Positions 43,211 through 51,938 of a stretch of DNA of 64,000 nucleotides are shown here, one piece after another (position 1 is the first letter of the stretch; each line of letters opens with the position of its first letter). The notes beneath the pieces were generated by a model. The model made no database searches, had not been told where the DNA came from, and was given only the letters and a program-made list of their open reading frames with translations. Origin of the DNA: Paenibacillus amylolyticus (GTDB taxonomy: Bacteria > Bacillota > Bacilli > Paenibacillales > Paenibacillaceae); contig NZ_RIAS01000002.1 of the NCBI RefSeq assembly GCF_003719335.1, positions 614,360 through 678,359 of the forward strand, read 5' to 3'. The position numbers and the translations under genes are program-made.

Positions 43211-44344
43211 ATGAATTCGAAATGGATTAATACGGTACGCTGGAAGTTTATTTACGCATTTATGTTAAGTGGCATTTTGACTGCGGTGATATTGTATGGA
43301 GCAGGTAAAGTGGGCGAGACGATTCTGGAAAATCAGCAATATCCGAATTACACGATTCCGGGGCAAGTGGTTCGCTGGCTAGTGAATCATATTGGCTCTG
43401 TTCCGCTGATGATTGCTGTAGGAATCATCAGTTTTGTGCTGTTTTTCTTTCTGTTCACTCGCAAAGTGATGGTTGTCCTGGATGAGATCACGGCGGGTAT
43501 TCAGGAAGTTGCCAAAGGGGAATTGTCACATCGGATTGAGGTGAAGACTTCCGATGAATTTGGTGTGGTTGCGGCGAGCATCAACCAGATGGCTGAACAA
43601 CTCCAGCGATCTCTTCAGGAAGAACGGAGTGCAGTTGCAGCCAAAAATGATCTGATTACAGGCATCTCGCATGATTTGAGGACACCCTTAACCTCGATTC
43701 TTGGATTTTTGGAGTATATCGAGAAGGATCGGTATCAGGATGAATTAGAAATGCGTTATTACGTCAGTATCGCTTATGAGAAATCTTTGACGTTGCGCAA
43801 ACTCATTGATGATTTATTTGAATATACTCGAGTCAGCGGCGGAAGTCTGCCGTTGTCTTTAAGACCACTGAATCTGACTCCATTCCTCATGCAACTCGCC
43901 GAAGAATTCGCTCCAATGCTTGAAGAAGCAGGAATGACCTATACGATCGTTGGAGGCCAAGAGCCTTTATGGATCCAGGCTGCTCCGGGAGAACTCGTTA
44001 GAGCCTATGAAAACTTGTTCAGCAATGCGATTCGATATGGTGCAAAGGGCAAAGTAATGGAAATTGGCCTTGCTCTTGAAGAGGGAGAAGCTGTGGTACG
44101 TATCAGCAATTACGGGGAACCGATCCCGGCTCAGGACTTACCACATCTGTTTGAACGCTTCTACCGAGTAGATAAATCACGTTCTCGTGATACAGGAGGC
44201 ACAGGACTGGGACTTGCCATTGCCAAATCCATGATAGAACTGCATCAGGGGCAGATTGCGGCCTATAGTGATCAGGGCCGGACGGATTTTGTTACCCGTT
44301 TTCCAGCCATAAAACCACCCGTCCATACTCCATTGGAAGAGTAG
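43211..44344 (+). CDS. sensor histidine kinase (VanS-like)
   Basis: A 377-residue kinase. TM1 is about residues 12-33. A short extracellular loop of about 45 residues (NQQYPNYTIPGQVVRWLVNH) follows, then TM2 at about 72-92 and HAMP at about 93-145. The HisKA box ISHDLRTPLTS has His near residue 153, and the ATPase has NLFSNAIRYG, ISNYGEPI and GGTGLGLAI. The small sensor loop is like VanS and other intramembrane-sensing kinases. It follows its regulator by 84 bases. Confidence 0.93.
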   Translation: MNSKWINTVRWKFIYAFMLSGILTAVILYGAGKVGETILENQQYPNYTIPGQVVRWLVNHIGSVPLMIAVGIISFVLFFFLFTRKVMVVLDEITAGIQEVAKGELSHRIEVKTSDEFGVVAASINQMAEQLQRSLQEERSAVAAKNDLITGISHDLRTPLTSILGFLEYIEKDRYQDELEMRYYVSIAYEKSLTLRKLIDDLFEYTRVSGGSLPLSLRPLNLTPFLMQLAEEFAPMLEEAGMTYTIVGGQEPLWIQAAPGELVRAYENLFSNAIRYGAKGKVMEIGLALEEGEAVVRISNYGEPIPAQDLPHLFERFYRVDKSRSRDTGGTGLGLAIAKSMIELHQGQIAAYSDQGRTDFVTRFPAIKPPVHTPLEE

Positions 44345-44389
44345 AATGTTACATATCATACCTCTCATATTAAGCTTTAGATATGTAAA

Positions 44390-44429
44390 TTAAGAATTTG
44401 ATAAGAAGTTAACAACGCTTCTTTAAGAA
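44390..44429 (+). promoter_or_regulatory. 11-base-phased direct repeats, candidate regulator binding site
   Basis: TTAAGAA at 44390, ATAAGAA at 44401 and TTAAGAA at 44423 start 11 and 22 bases apart, so they lie on the same helix face. OmpR-family dimers bind such repeats. The site precedes the truncated-sensor/PBP pair. Confidence 0.55.
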
Positions 44430-44484
44430 CTATTCGGTATGCTACCTCTATCAATCTGTTTGAAGTATGAGGAGGATACCGAAG

Positions 44485-44925
44485 ATGAGTTCGAGATTTA
44501 ACACCGTTCGAATGAAATACATCTATATTTGCGGAGCAAGCGCGGTTCTCAGCATCGTGCTTCTTTTTGTTATGTACCAGATCATGAGATTAGCTTATCG
44601 TTTGATGTTCCATGAGGCTGCCTGGTTTACTCATCTCGTACATTGGTGCATTAATCATATAGGGAAGAAACCGATCGGTTTGCTTATAGGTGCAGGTTTG
44701 TTTCTTTTGTTTTTCTGGATTCGTTCTCAGAAAATAAGCGAAGACATGCAAGCCCTTGTGCGGGGAACCCATGAACTTGCTAATGGCCGGAATCCTGCAC
44801 CAATTCAGGTGTTAAGTGGTGGTGAATTGCGGCAATTGAGTGATCAGATCAATGCGATTGCGGCGCTCACAGCGAATAAAGATTGCTCTGGAATGAAGGT
44901 TAAGTCCGGGGAACCATCATGTTAA
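44485..44925 (+). CDS. kinase-less VanS-like membrane sensor (TM-loop-TM-HAMP only)
   Basis: A 146-residue protein starting behind AGGAGG with nine bases spacing. It resembles the N-terminal third of the kinase just upstream: NTVRMKYIYI against NTVRWKFIYA, the loop ending in HWCINHIGKKPIG against RWLVNHIGSVPLM, then TM2 and a HAMP-like segment (VRGTHELANG, LRQLSDQINAIAALT). It stops before any HisKA or ATPase domain. This looks like a duplicated sensor that lost its kinase, or a dedicated co-sensor. Its end overlaps the PBP gene by seven bases. Confidence 0.8.
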   Translation: MSSRFNTVRMKYIYICGASAVLSIVLLFVMYQIMRLAYRLMFHEAAWFTHLVHWCINHIGKKPIGLLIGAGLFLLFFWIRSQKISEDMQALVRGTHELANGRNPAPIQVLSGGELRQLSDQINAIAALTANKDCSGMKVKSGEPSC

Positions 44926-46796
44926 ATATGAAGATAAAACGTTCGATCTATCGATTGTATGATGTTGCTGTTATTGTAGCGGTTCTACTGGTGCTGCTGT
45001 ACATCTATTTGTTTTCGTATGGAAAAATGATTATTCGCCATCAACCGGAAGTTATGAATCAAGTTTCATCAACCGTCATTCTGGATGAGGCTGGACAAGA
45101 GATCATCAAGTTGGCGACACCAAACGGAGGATATATGGTGCATGCCGATCTGCAAGAAATGCCGGATATGTTAAAACAGGCCTTTTTAGTGACCGAGGAT
45201 CGACGTTTCTACCGACATGCGGGTCTAGACGTCATTGGTGTTGGCAGGGCAATGGTAGAAAATATATTACATATGAATTGGAGCCAGGGTGGGAGCTCGA
45301 TCACACAGCAACTGGCTAGAAATCTGTACCTGAACAGAAATAAGAACTTCATCCGTAAAATAAACGAGTTATCTATTGCGATCGAGATGGAAACGAAGTA
45401 TTCGAAGGATGAAATTCTGGAAATGTATCTGAATCAGATTTACATGGGACGGCAGCAGTATGGGGTCAAGGCAGCGGCCTGGCGTTATTTCGGTGTGGAA
45501 GATTTAAAACAATTAAAACTCTGGCAAATCGCGACGCTTGCGGGTATTCCAAAAGGGCCGTCTATATACAATCCGGTGGATAACGAGATTCTTTCCCAAG
45601 AGAGGCGTAAGGTCGTTCTTTCCATGATGCATGAACAGGGAATCATTACGAGCAAGCAAATGCAGGAGGCCGCAGTTGTTGATTACCAAGCACTTCCTCC
45701 AAATATGAGGAGCCTGTCAACGGCACATACATCGGCAATGGAGCAGCCTTCCTATACATCTGCATTGGATGCAGTCATGCAGGAGGCTTCACTTCTAACC
45801 GGCAAGGGTGAAGCCGAGATTCGTTCCGCGGGATGGACGATTCGAACAGGCTTGAACGCAACAGCGCAGCGGGCAATGGAGAAGACATTTGAGGAAGATG
45901 TCTGGTTTCCGGATGACCGAGAAAATCAACAGGTACAGGCCAGCATGGTTATCCTTGATCAACATAACGGCGAAGTGAAGGGCATGATGGGCGGACGAAA
46001 TCCTGTGAAGGGAGATATGAATCGTGCTCTGAAGAATGCAAGGCAGCCTGGATCCGTATTTAAACCCGTCATTGTCTATGGCCCTGCATTGGAGTCTGGA
46101 CGATTCGGGGCAGCAAGTATGCTGCCTGACCAGCCTACGCGTTACGGGAATTACCAGCCGGGCAATGTGGGAGGAAGGTATAGAGGTACGGTATCGTTGT
46201 CGGAGGCTCTGCAAAAATCAATCAATGCGCCTGCGGTTTGGCTGCTGCACGAAATCGGGTTGAACCAGGCCAAAGGGTTCGCTCAGCGAATGGGAATTCA
46301 ATTACAGGATGAAGATATGAATCTGTCCGTTGCCCTTGGGGGGCTGCATCAAGGTGTCTCGCCGCTTAAGCTCGCGCAAACATATGCTGTATTTGCCAAC
46401 GAAGGGAGATTCAATCGTGCACACTTTATACGTGAAATAACGGATGCCCGTGGGCAAGTTATCTATAGCCATCGCTCAGAAAATAAACAAGTCATCACGA
46501 GGCGAACGGCTCAAGAAATAACGAACATGCTGCAGCTTGTCGTAAGCCAAGGAACAGGAAAGCGTGCCCAGTTGCCTGATGATCATGTCGCTGGCAAAAC
46601 GGGGACGACACAGGCCGCATTGCCGAATGTGCCCAAGCAAGCAAATCGGGATATCTGGTTTGCCGGATATACAAGGAAATGGACGGGTGTCGTGTGGATG
46701 GGATTTGATTATACGGATGCGAAACATTACTTAAAGTCCGGAAGCGGAACTGCAGCGGAGTTGTTCGGAACGGTGATGAAACGTAGCAAGGAATAA
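44919..46796 (+). CDS. class A penicillin-binding protein (transglycosylase/transpeptidase)
   Basis: A 625-residue bifunctional peptidoglycan synthase. One N-terminal TM lies at about residues 14-36. The GT51 domain has catalytic Glu in TEDRRFYRHAGLD near residue 93 and GGSSITQQLARNLYL. The transpeptidase domain has SVFKP (Ser near residue 379), SINAPAV and the KTG box AGKTGTT. It is somewhat shorter than PBP1 and lacks a long C-terminal tail. Coupling to a VanRS-like system and a sensor paralogue suggests an envelope-stress-induced enzyme. Confidence 0.92.
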   Translation: MLNMKIKRSIYRLYDVAVIVAVLLVLLYIYLFSYGKMIIRHQPEVMNQVSSTVILDEAGQEIIKLATPNGGYMVHADLQEMPDMLKQAFLVTEDRRFYRHAGLDVIGVGRAMVENILHMNWSQGGSSITQQLARNLYLNRNKNFIRKINELSIAIEMETKYSKDEILEMYLNQIYMGRQQYGVKAAAWRYFGVEDLKQLKLWQIATLAGIPKGPSIYNPVDNEILSQERRKVVLSMMHEQGIITSKQMQEAAVVDYQALPPNMRSLSTAHTSAMEQPSYTSALDAVMQEASLLTGKGEAEIRSAGWTIRTGLNATAQRAMEKTFEEDVWFPDDRENQQVQASMVILDQHNGEVKGMMGGRNPVKGDMNRALKNARQPGSVFKPVIVYGPALESGRFGAASMLPDQPTRYGNYQPGNVGGRYRGTVSLSEALQKSINAPAVWLLHEIGLNQAKGFAQRMGIQLQDEDMNLSVALGGLHQGVSPLKLAQTYAVFANEGRFNRAHFIREITDARGQVIYSHRSENKQVITRRTAQEITNMLQLVVSQGTGKRAQLPDDHVAGKTGTTQAALPNVPKQANRDIWFAGYTRKWTGVVWMGFDYTDAKHYLKSGSGTAAELFGTVMKRSKE

Positions 46797-46860
46797 AGGA
46801 AAGGGAATAAGGGAGCGGAAAGTTCAATTGATACTCGTGCTCGATCTGTAAGAGAATATT

Positions 46861-46926
46861 CTCCTTTTTATAACACAACATACAGATATTAAGTTATAAT
46901 AGATGCTCTTATGTTGTTATAAGGAG
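46861..46926 (+). promoter_or_regulatory. -10 box inside an inverted repeat that covers the next ribosome site
   Basis: TATAAT at 46895-46900 lies between two arms (46861-46882 and 46910-46926) that can form about 17 base pairs with bulges of two and three bases. The right arm includes the AAGGAG of the next gene. A transcript reading through from the PBP gene could fold and hide the site, while one starting after the -10 box could not. Confidence 0.5.
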
Positions 46927-46932
46927 GGTATC

Positions 46933-47478
46933 ATGAATAGTTCATATGGTAAGCAAGATGAGGATCTAGATATGTATTCGTCCAAAAGTGGCACCAGGCC
47001 TGAACTTCCAGGCATTTCGGGTTTGGGCGGCTGGTTGATTTTAATTCAGATTAGTCTTTGGGCTTCACTGGTATTTTTACTCTCGGATATTTCACAGGTT
47101 GCGGTGATCATGGATCCAGCACGATGGGAAGGAAGTCGGGGCATCGACCCGCAGCTGTATACGGAAGTCATAAAGCCGCTGCTGTGGTTTGGATTCATTA
47201 GCAGCGTTATTCTGTTTGTCATCGTTGTTGTGAATCTTGTTCTTTTATACCGAAGAAAGCGGCTTTTCCCACGTTTGATGATTATACAGTACATTGTCAA
47301 TCTGATGATCGGTATCGCTACCTGGATTCTTATTGCCCAGAACGAGGTGGGAAGGGAAGAACATGTGCTGGATGCGACCCCTGCTTTTAACCTGATCATT
47401 CGCTCACTGTTGACGTGCTGTATTTTTATTCCGTATTTTCTGAAATCGGTGCGTGTAAAAAATACGTTTATCAAGTAA
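46933..47478 (+). CDS. DUF2569-like membrane protein
   Basis: A 181-residue membrane protein with four hydrophobic segments. After a polar N-terminus of about 28 residues comes GISGLGGWLILIQISLWASL, the DUF2569 opening. Then follow a loop with WEGSRGIDPQLYTEVIKPL and three further helices. The start at 46933 follows AAGGAGG. Function of the family is unknown. Confidence 0.75.
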   Translation: MNSSYGKQDEDLDMYSSKSGTRPELPGISGLGGWLILIQISLWASLVFLLSDISQVAVIMDPARWEGSRGIDPQLYTEVIKPLLWFGFISSVILFVIVVVNLVLLYRRKRLFPRLMIIQYIVNLMIGIATWILIAQNEVGREEHVLDATPAFNLIIRSLLTCCIFIPYFLKSVRVKNTFIK

Positions 47479-47521
47479 ACGAGAAGGAGATCGTTTTAAT
47501 TTTCATTTGATCTCAAAAACG

Positions 47522-47590
47522 AAAAAGCCCATAGCCTACAAGAACGGAGCTAAGTCAAAACTCCAGCTTGCAGACGATGGGCTTTTTTTG
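47522..47590. terminator. bidirectional terminator
   Basis: AAAAAGCCCAT and ATGGGCTTTTT close a large loop with an inner imperfect stem. It ends both the DUF2569 gene and the converging exporter genes. Confidence 0.75.
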
Positions 47591-47618
47591 CGAGATGATC
47601 AACCTGCCATTGAGGATT

Positions 47619-48077
47619 TCATTTGGAGGTGGACTTAATGCGGGTTGAACGGGAAAGGCTCTGAATCATCTGGTTTAATACCTCTGATAGTACAAGTCCT
47701 ACGGCGATAGCACCCGATAACATCAGTGCTTTGGCTGCCATCTCCATGGCAGCACTGTAATCATTTTGCACAAAACTACGCATCGCATTATACGCCAGTC
47801 CACCCGGCACGAGAGGAATGATACCTGCCACGCTAAAAATAATGACAGGTGCCCGGAACATGCGGGAGAATAGCTGACTGATGACCCCAACAGCAATCGT
47901 TGCGGCCAGTGTGGCCGGAACAGCATCTGCCGCGTACTCCAGCACAATATAGATAATCCAGCCAATCATACCGACAAATCCACCGTGAAGCAGCATCCGT
48001 CTTGGCGCATTGAAAATAATGCCAAACGCAGCTGAAGCAATGAAGCTGGTTAAAGCTTGTCCTACAAAATGGAGCAT
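47619..48077 (-). CDS. threonine/serine exporter, small subunit (YjjB/DUF3815-like)
   Basis: A 152-residue membrane protein with about four helices; IIPLVPGGLAYNAM near residue 90 is the typical motif. It corresponds to the C-terminal half of ThrE, split into two genes in many bacteria. The start at 48077 has GGAGGG ten bases upstream. It follows the larger subunit by 18 bases and should form a complex with it. Confidence 0.85.
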   Translation of the reverse strand: MLHFVGQALTSFIASAAFGIIFNAPRRMLLHGGFVGMIGWIIYIVLEYAADAVPATLAATIAVGVISQLFSRMFRAPVIIFSVAGIIPLVPGGLAYNAMRSFVQNDYSAAMEMAAKALMLSGAIAVGLVLSEVLNQMIQSLSRSTRIKSTSK

Positions 48078-48095
48078 TTCCTGCAACCCTCCGTC

Positions 48096-48947
48096 TTACA
48101 TCAAAAGTGAAAATACAACAGCAATGCCTGTGCCGATGGCAAAAGCAGTCAGAAAAGCCTCGGCGCCCTTAGATAAGCCGGATACGAGATGCCCAGCCAT
48201 CAGGTCGCGCACTGCATTGGTAATGAGCAGTCCTGGCACGAGCGGCATGACAGAACCGATAATGATTTTGTCCCGCTCAAAGCCTGCACCCGCATACACC
48301 AGGAAAAAGGCGAGCATGCCGATGACAAAGGAAGCTGTGAGCTCAGCAAAGAATTTGACGCGCACCCAGCGGTGAAAAAGAATGACCGCCGCGTAACCGA
48401 TTCCGCCGCAGAGTAGTGCCGGAAGAAAATCTCCCCAGCCTCCGCCGAACATGATCGTGAAGCAAGCACTGGATAATGCAGCGGCCCCTAGCTGCACAGC
48501 ATACGAATAACCAGAAGGTTTTCGTTCGATCTCCAGCAACAGGTCATGGGCTTCCTGAACGGTTAGTTGCCCTTGTCCGATGCGGCGCGAGACCGCGTTG
48601 ACTTCAGATACTTTATCGAGATCTGTTGTGCGCTCCGAGATGCGAATCAGCTTCGCAGGTTCCGTGGCATCCACGGAGAAAAAGATGCCGGTGGGCACCA
48701 CATAACTATGTGAATGTGGCAGCCCCAATGCAGCGGCCATCCGCTTCATCGTATCTTCAACGCGGTACGTTTCACCGCCGCTTTGCAGCATGATTTTCCC
48801 AGCAAGCAGACAGATGGCGATGACTTGGGATTGCTCAGACGGTTCAGTAACAGGATGTTGACTTTTGTTACGCATCTCCGGTTCGGATTCAACAGGAGAA
48901 GAGGGGTTATGACGTATGTATTCCAACCGGATCAAACTCCGTTTCAT
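48096..48947 (-). CDS. threonine/serine exporter, large subunit (YjjP/DUF1212-like)
   Basis: A 283-residue protein from the chosen start. The N-terminal half is soluble with AGKIMLQSGGETYRVEDTM and SYVVPTGIFFSV, and the C-terminal half has about five helices with VMPLVPGLLITNAVRDLMAG. It matches the N-terminal half of ThrE. The start is uncertain: ATG 48947 has no ribosome site, though TACAAT near 48970 could give a nearly leaderless mRNA. The first 45 residues may not be translated. Confidence 0.85.
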   Translation of the reverse strand: MKRSLIRLEYIRHNPSSPVESEPEMRNKSQHPVTEPSEQSQVIAICLLAGKIMLQSGGETYRVEDTMKRMAAALGLPHSHSYVVPTGIFFSVDATEPAKLIRISERTTDLDKVSEVNAVSRRIGQGQLTVQEAHDLLLEIERKPSGYSYAVQLGAAALSSACFTIMFGGGWGDFLPALLCGGIGYAAVILFHRWVRVKFFAELTASFVIGMLAFFLVYAGAGFERDKIIIGSVMPLVPGLLITNAVRDLMAGHLVSGLSKGAEAFLTAFAIGTGIAVVFSLLM

Positions 48948-49017
48948 ATGTAATAAGGCGAGGTACCGACACCATTGTATCATATTTCACAGGCTCATAA
49001 GCAATCCCGGGACAGGT

Positions 49018-49072
49018 AAGCCAAAAAGCTTCGCCCGATCCCCGAGAGGAAAGAGACGAAGCCTTTTGGCTT
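49018..49072. terminator. terminator between the small unknown gene and the exporter genes
   Basis: AAGCCAAAAAGCTTCG pairs with CGAAGCCTTTTGGCTT. The right arm reaches the stop codon of the gene at 49071. Confidence 0.65.
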
Positions 49073-49376
49073 ACATTAACAAGGTGATGACGAGCAATTC
49101 ATACAGCACCAGCGGTAAAATTGTGGGGCCAAACAAAGCGCGTGGTTCAGGATAACCATGCATTGGCGTCACTTGAAGGTACAGAATTCCGCGGTCTGCA
49201 CTAATAATGACTCCTTCCCAGACCTGACCATCGATGTTCTGAACGTGCACTTTCTTGCCGATATGCTGACGAGCCGTATGATGCAGCATGTTCCGCACAC
49301 TTTGCACGGATTGCAGCATCGGTTGATTGGCCTGATATACAACACGAGTGGTTGGTGTGGATGATGATTCAGACAT
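49071..49376 (-). CDS. small protein of unknown function with an Sm-like middle segment
   Basis: A 101-residue protein starting behind AGGAAGGG with nine bases spacing. Residues about 38-68 (GKKVHVQNIDGQVWEGVIIS, then RGILYLQV) look like the curved beta-sheet of an Sm/Hfq- or SH3-type fold. The last 18 residues are hydrophobic and end LLM, so it may be membrane-anchored. No family recognised; the fold is an inference. Confidence 0.6.
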   Translation of the reverse strand: MSESSSTPTTRVVYQANQPMLQSVQSVRNMLHHTARQHIGKKVHVQNIDGQVWEGVIISADRGILYLQVTPMHGYPEPRALFGPTILPLVLYELLVITLLM

Positions 49377-49444
49377 GATGCACAACCCTTCCTCGAAATA
49401 AAATCCTTCTTACTTCAAGGTATGCATCTGCCTACAAAAGGTGA

Positions 49445-50488
49445 TTACACATATATCATATGCAGTGCTCCGCCGCCATCTTCGTAACTTACCTGACCTA
49501 ATGCGCCATTTACGAAAGTCATCTGAGGTGGAATGTGACCCAGGTCTACATCATAGAGGACAGGCACGTTCAGATCGCCAAGAGCGGAAGACAAAGCATC
49601 GGTAAACGTAAAATCGGCTGTATCCGAATAACCGGCAGGTCGTCCAAACAGAAAACCGTTGGCTCCGACAAACCAGCCCGCTTGTCTCATCTGCCACAAA
49701 CGACGATAAATATCACTTGCATTCATCTCACAGCTTTCCAGATACCAGATCGTTCCTTCGTCAGCGCAGTACTGATGCAAATAGTCTTTTACCGGTGCAT
49801 AAGGAGTACCGATCAGGCACGTAATCGTGTCCATGCAACCTCCGATTAGCCGTCCTGAGAAGCGAACAGGGGCATGTTTACCTTCAGTTGCTCCAAGCTG
49901 CTTCCAGGAAGAAGGCGTATCCAGATTGAAGCCGGGCAGTGCCATATTCCATTTGGATTGATAATGGGTAGAAGATACTTGTGTGATCTCTTCGTCAGCC
50001 TTCGTCTGCAGCACATCAAGCCAGCGAGCCGTAACCGGATCTAATTCATTTGACCGTAGATCAACATAATTCGTACCATGAGCTGAGGCTGATCCGGTTA
50101 ACAACGTGTAGGCAAACAAGAATGTACTGAGATCGGAGTAGCCGAGCACCCATTTAGGTGGTGACTTCTTCAACGCTTCCCAGTCTAACAGCGGCAGAAT
50201 ATCCATCAGAAACTCTCCGCCCCATGGAGGAATGACGGCCTGTATCCCGGGATCAAGCATAAATGCGTTCAGCTCTGCCGCGCGAGTTTCTTTGGGAGCA
50301 CTCACACATTTGGAATTGTTACGCAGGGAAGTACTTTCCTTAATGTTGAAGCCGAGACGCTCCATATGGTGTTTGCTGTCTTCCAAATGACGATGCATAG
50401 ACTCGCCTACACCACTGGATGGTGCAGCTACACCAATCGTATCGCCCTTCACGAGTGGCTGCGGATAACGGATAGAATGCAGGTTCAT
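49445..50488 (-). CDS. S66-family LD-carboxypeptidase / MccF-like peptidase
   Basis: A 347-residue serine peptidase. GDTIGVAAPSSGVG near residue 16 starts the N-lobe. The nucleophile is in WVLGYSDLST near residue 110, Glu is in GTIWYLESCEMN near residue 230, and His is in VDLGHIPPQMTF near residue 320. Family members cleave tetrapeptide L,D-bonds in recycled murein or inactivate microcin C. The start at 50488 follows AAAGGTGTG. The substrate cannot be decided. Confidence 0.88.
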   Translation of the reverse strand: MNLHSIRYPQPLVKGDTIGVAAPSSGVGESMHRHLEDSKHHMERLGFNIKESTSLRNNSKCVSAPKETRAAELNAFMLDPGIQAVIPPWGGEFLMDILPLLDWEALKKSPPKWVLGYSDLSTFLFAYTLLTGSASAHGTNYVDLRSNELDPVTARWLDVLQTKADEEITQVSSTHYQSKWNMALPGFNLDTPSSWKQLGATEGKHAPVRFSGRLIGGCMDTITCLIGTPYAPVKDYLHQYCADEGTIWYLESCEMNASDIYRRLWQMRQAGWFVGANGFLFGRPAGYSDTADFTFTDALSSALGDLNVPVLYDVDLGHIPPQMTFVNGALGQVSYEDGGGALHMIYV

Positions 50489-50600
50489 CTTATAACACAC
50501 CTTTCCCACTTGAGCTGACGTTGCTCATGAAGTGACTTCATAATATTTCCATCATTATATAGGAAAGTTTGGCGAAAGACAGCCTTTTGTTGATTATGCA

Positions 50601-51938
50601 TCAAGGGTTTACAGAGATTTCGAGTGAGAAAGGTGACTTTATTTTTGACGGATAGGTAGCAATTTTCATCTGAAGTTCACCCTGTAACTTTGCACCATTT
50701 TCGATGGTGATGGATACCGTGGTGTGATCCTGATCTCTTCCATATCCCGGACTCCAGCTTGAACCAGGGGTTTGATAGGTTTTACCTGAACGGTCTTTCA
50801 CTTTGCTGAAACCAAGCATGAAACTATCTTCCATGTTGTCAGGAACAGAGAAATCAACAATGAGATCTTTGCCTTCCACTTTGCTGTCAAGCATTTGGAG
50901 CCCGGAAGGGCCGCCCGTGATCTCACGTGTTTTCAGGTCGAGGCTGAAATCAAGCTCCTTTTTATCCAGACCTGAGAATCCGGAGCCTTGTAAGGTCAGC
51001 TTTTCAGGTTTGGAGAAATACATGCTTTCAAAATAGATGGAACGTGTATCTTCCCCGATGGAGGTATCGGTTCTCCAGGCGCGTCCTTGTTCATCCACGA
51101 GTTGCAGATCGCTGAGACCAAAGATCTTTTTGGTGTTGTTTGGGTCCATCTGCACGTCAAGTACCAACCGGGTTGGATACATGGTGGCCTGTTTTACCTG
51201 GATACGTTGTCCATCGACGACCAAGGTTTCGTTTACAGGGATGACCTTTTTCATGCCTTTGGTTAGATTTTTATCGACTGGCATCGTTACTTTCCATACC
51301 CCTGGATTGGCTTTATCTCTCGATTTGAACACCACCGTTAATACATCCGGAGGGGTGGCTTCATCGGTAAAGATGACGTCAATAAAGTTTTCATATACTT
51401 GAGCATCTGAATCAGAGTGGGTTGTAGAATAACCAAAACCAACAGGAAGATCTTTACCGTCTCCATCAAGTAAATCGATGTCATAGTCGAATTTCTCTGT
51501 ATTTTTCATGCCTTTCATCTTATAAAAAATAACCATGCGTGAGTCGTCTGTAATAATGCCTTCCACGGTTACGGAACCCCCGTCATGCTCGTCGGTGATC
51601 CCGACTTTCTGCAACAGGGACTGATCAATCGCCATCATCAATCCTTTGTCTTGCCGGATCAGACTAACGACGCCTTCCATTCCAGGCAGTTGCTCGACAA
51701 AGGACGCAAAGGCAGGGGATACCCGAATACAGCCAGTGAACAATAAAATCAGGGCAGCTGCGGAGATCGAGCTGGTCAGCCAGCGTAATCTTGTTTTTCG
51801 TTTGCGGGAAGCTTGACGAATTCCAGCTTGAATGGCCTGTGAAGTTGCTGTATCCGGTACGGGCATGGTATCGTATTCGGCCTTGCGTGCTTGAAGACGG
51901 GTCTCCAAAGCTTCGAATGAATTATGTTCGTCGTTCAT
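50601..51938 (-). CDS. DUF4179-type anti-sigma factor
   Basis: A 445-residue single-pass membrane protein. The cytoplasmic N-terminus is about 52 residues with basic RKRKTRLRW, and the TM is about residues 53-69 (SSISAAALILLFTGC). The extracellular part has the DUF4179 opening FVEQLPGMEGVVSLIRQDKG and two immunoglobulin-like modules. It overlaps the ECF sigma gene by ATGA and is expected to hold that sigma factor inactive until an envelope signal arrives. Confidence 0.87.
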   Translation of the reverse strand: MNDEHNSFEALETRLQARKAEYDTMPVPDTATSQAIQAGIRQASRKRKTRLRWLTSSISAAALILLFTGCIRVSPAFASFVEQLPGMEGVVSLIRQDKGLMMAIDQSLLQKVGITDEHDGGSVTVEGIITDDSRMVIFYKMKGMKNTEKFDYDIDLLDGDGKDLPVGFGYSTTHSDSDAQVYENFIDVIFTDEATPPDVLTVVFKSRDKANPGVWKVTMPVDKNLTKGMKKVIPVNETLVVDGQRIQVKQATMYPTRLVLDVQMDPNNTKKIFGLSDLQLVDEQGRAWRTDTSIGEDTRSIYFESMYFSKPEKLTLQGSGFSGLDKKELDFSLDLKTREITGGPSGLQMLDSKVEGKDLIVDFSVPDNMEDSFMLGFSKVKDRSGKTYQTPGSSWSPGYGRDQDHTTVSITIENGAKLQGELQMKIATYPSKIKSPFSLEISVNP

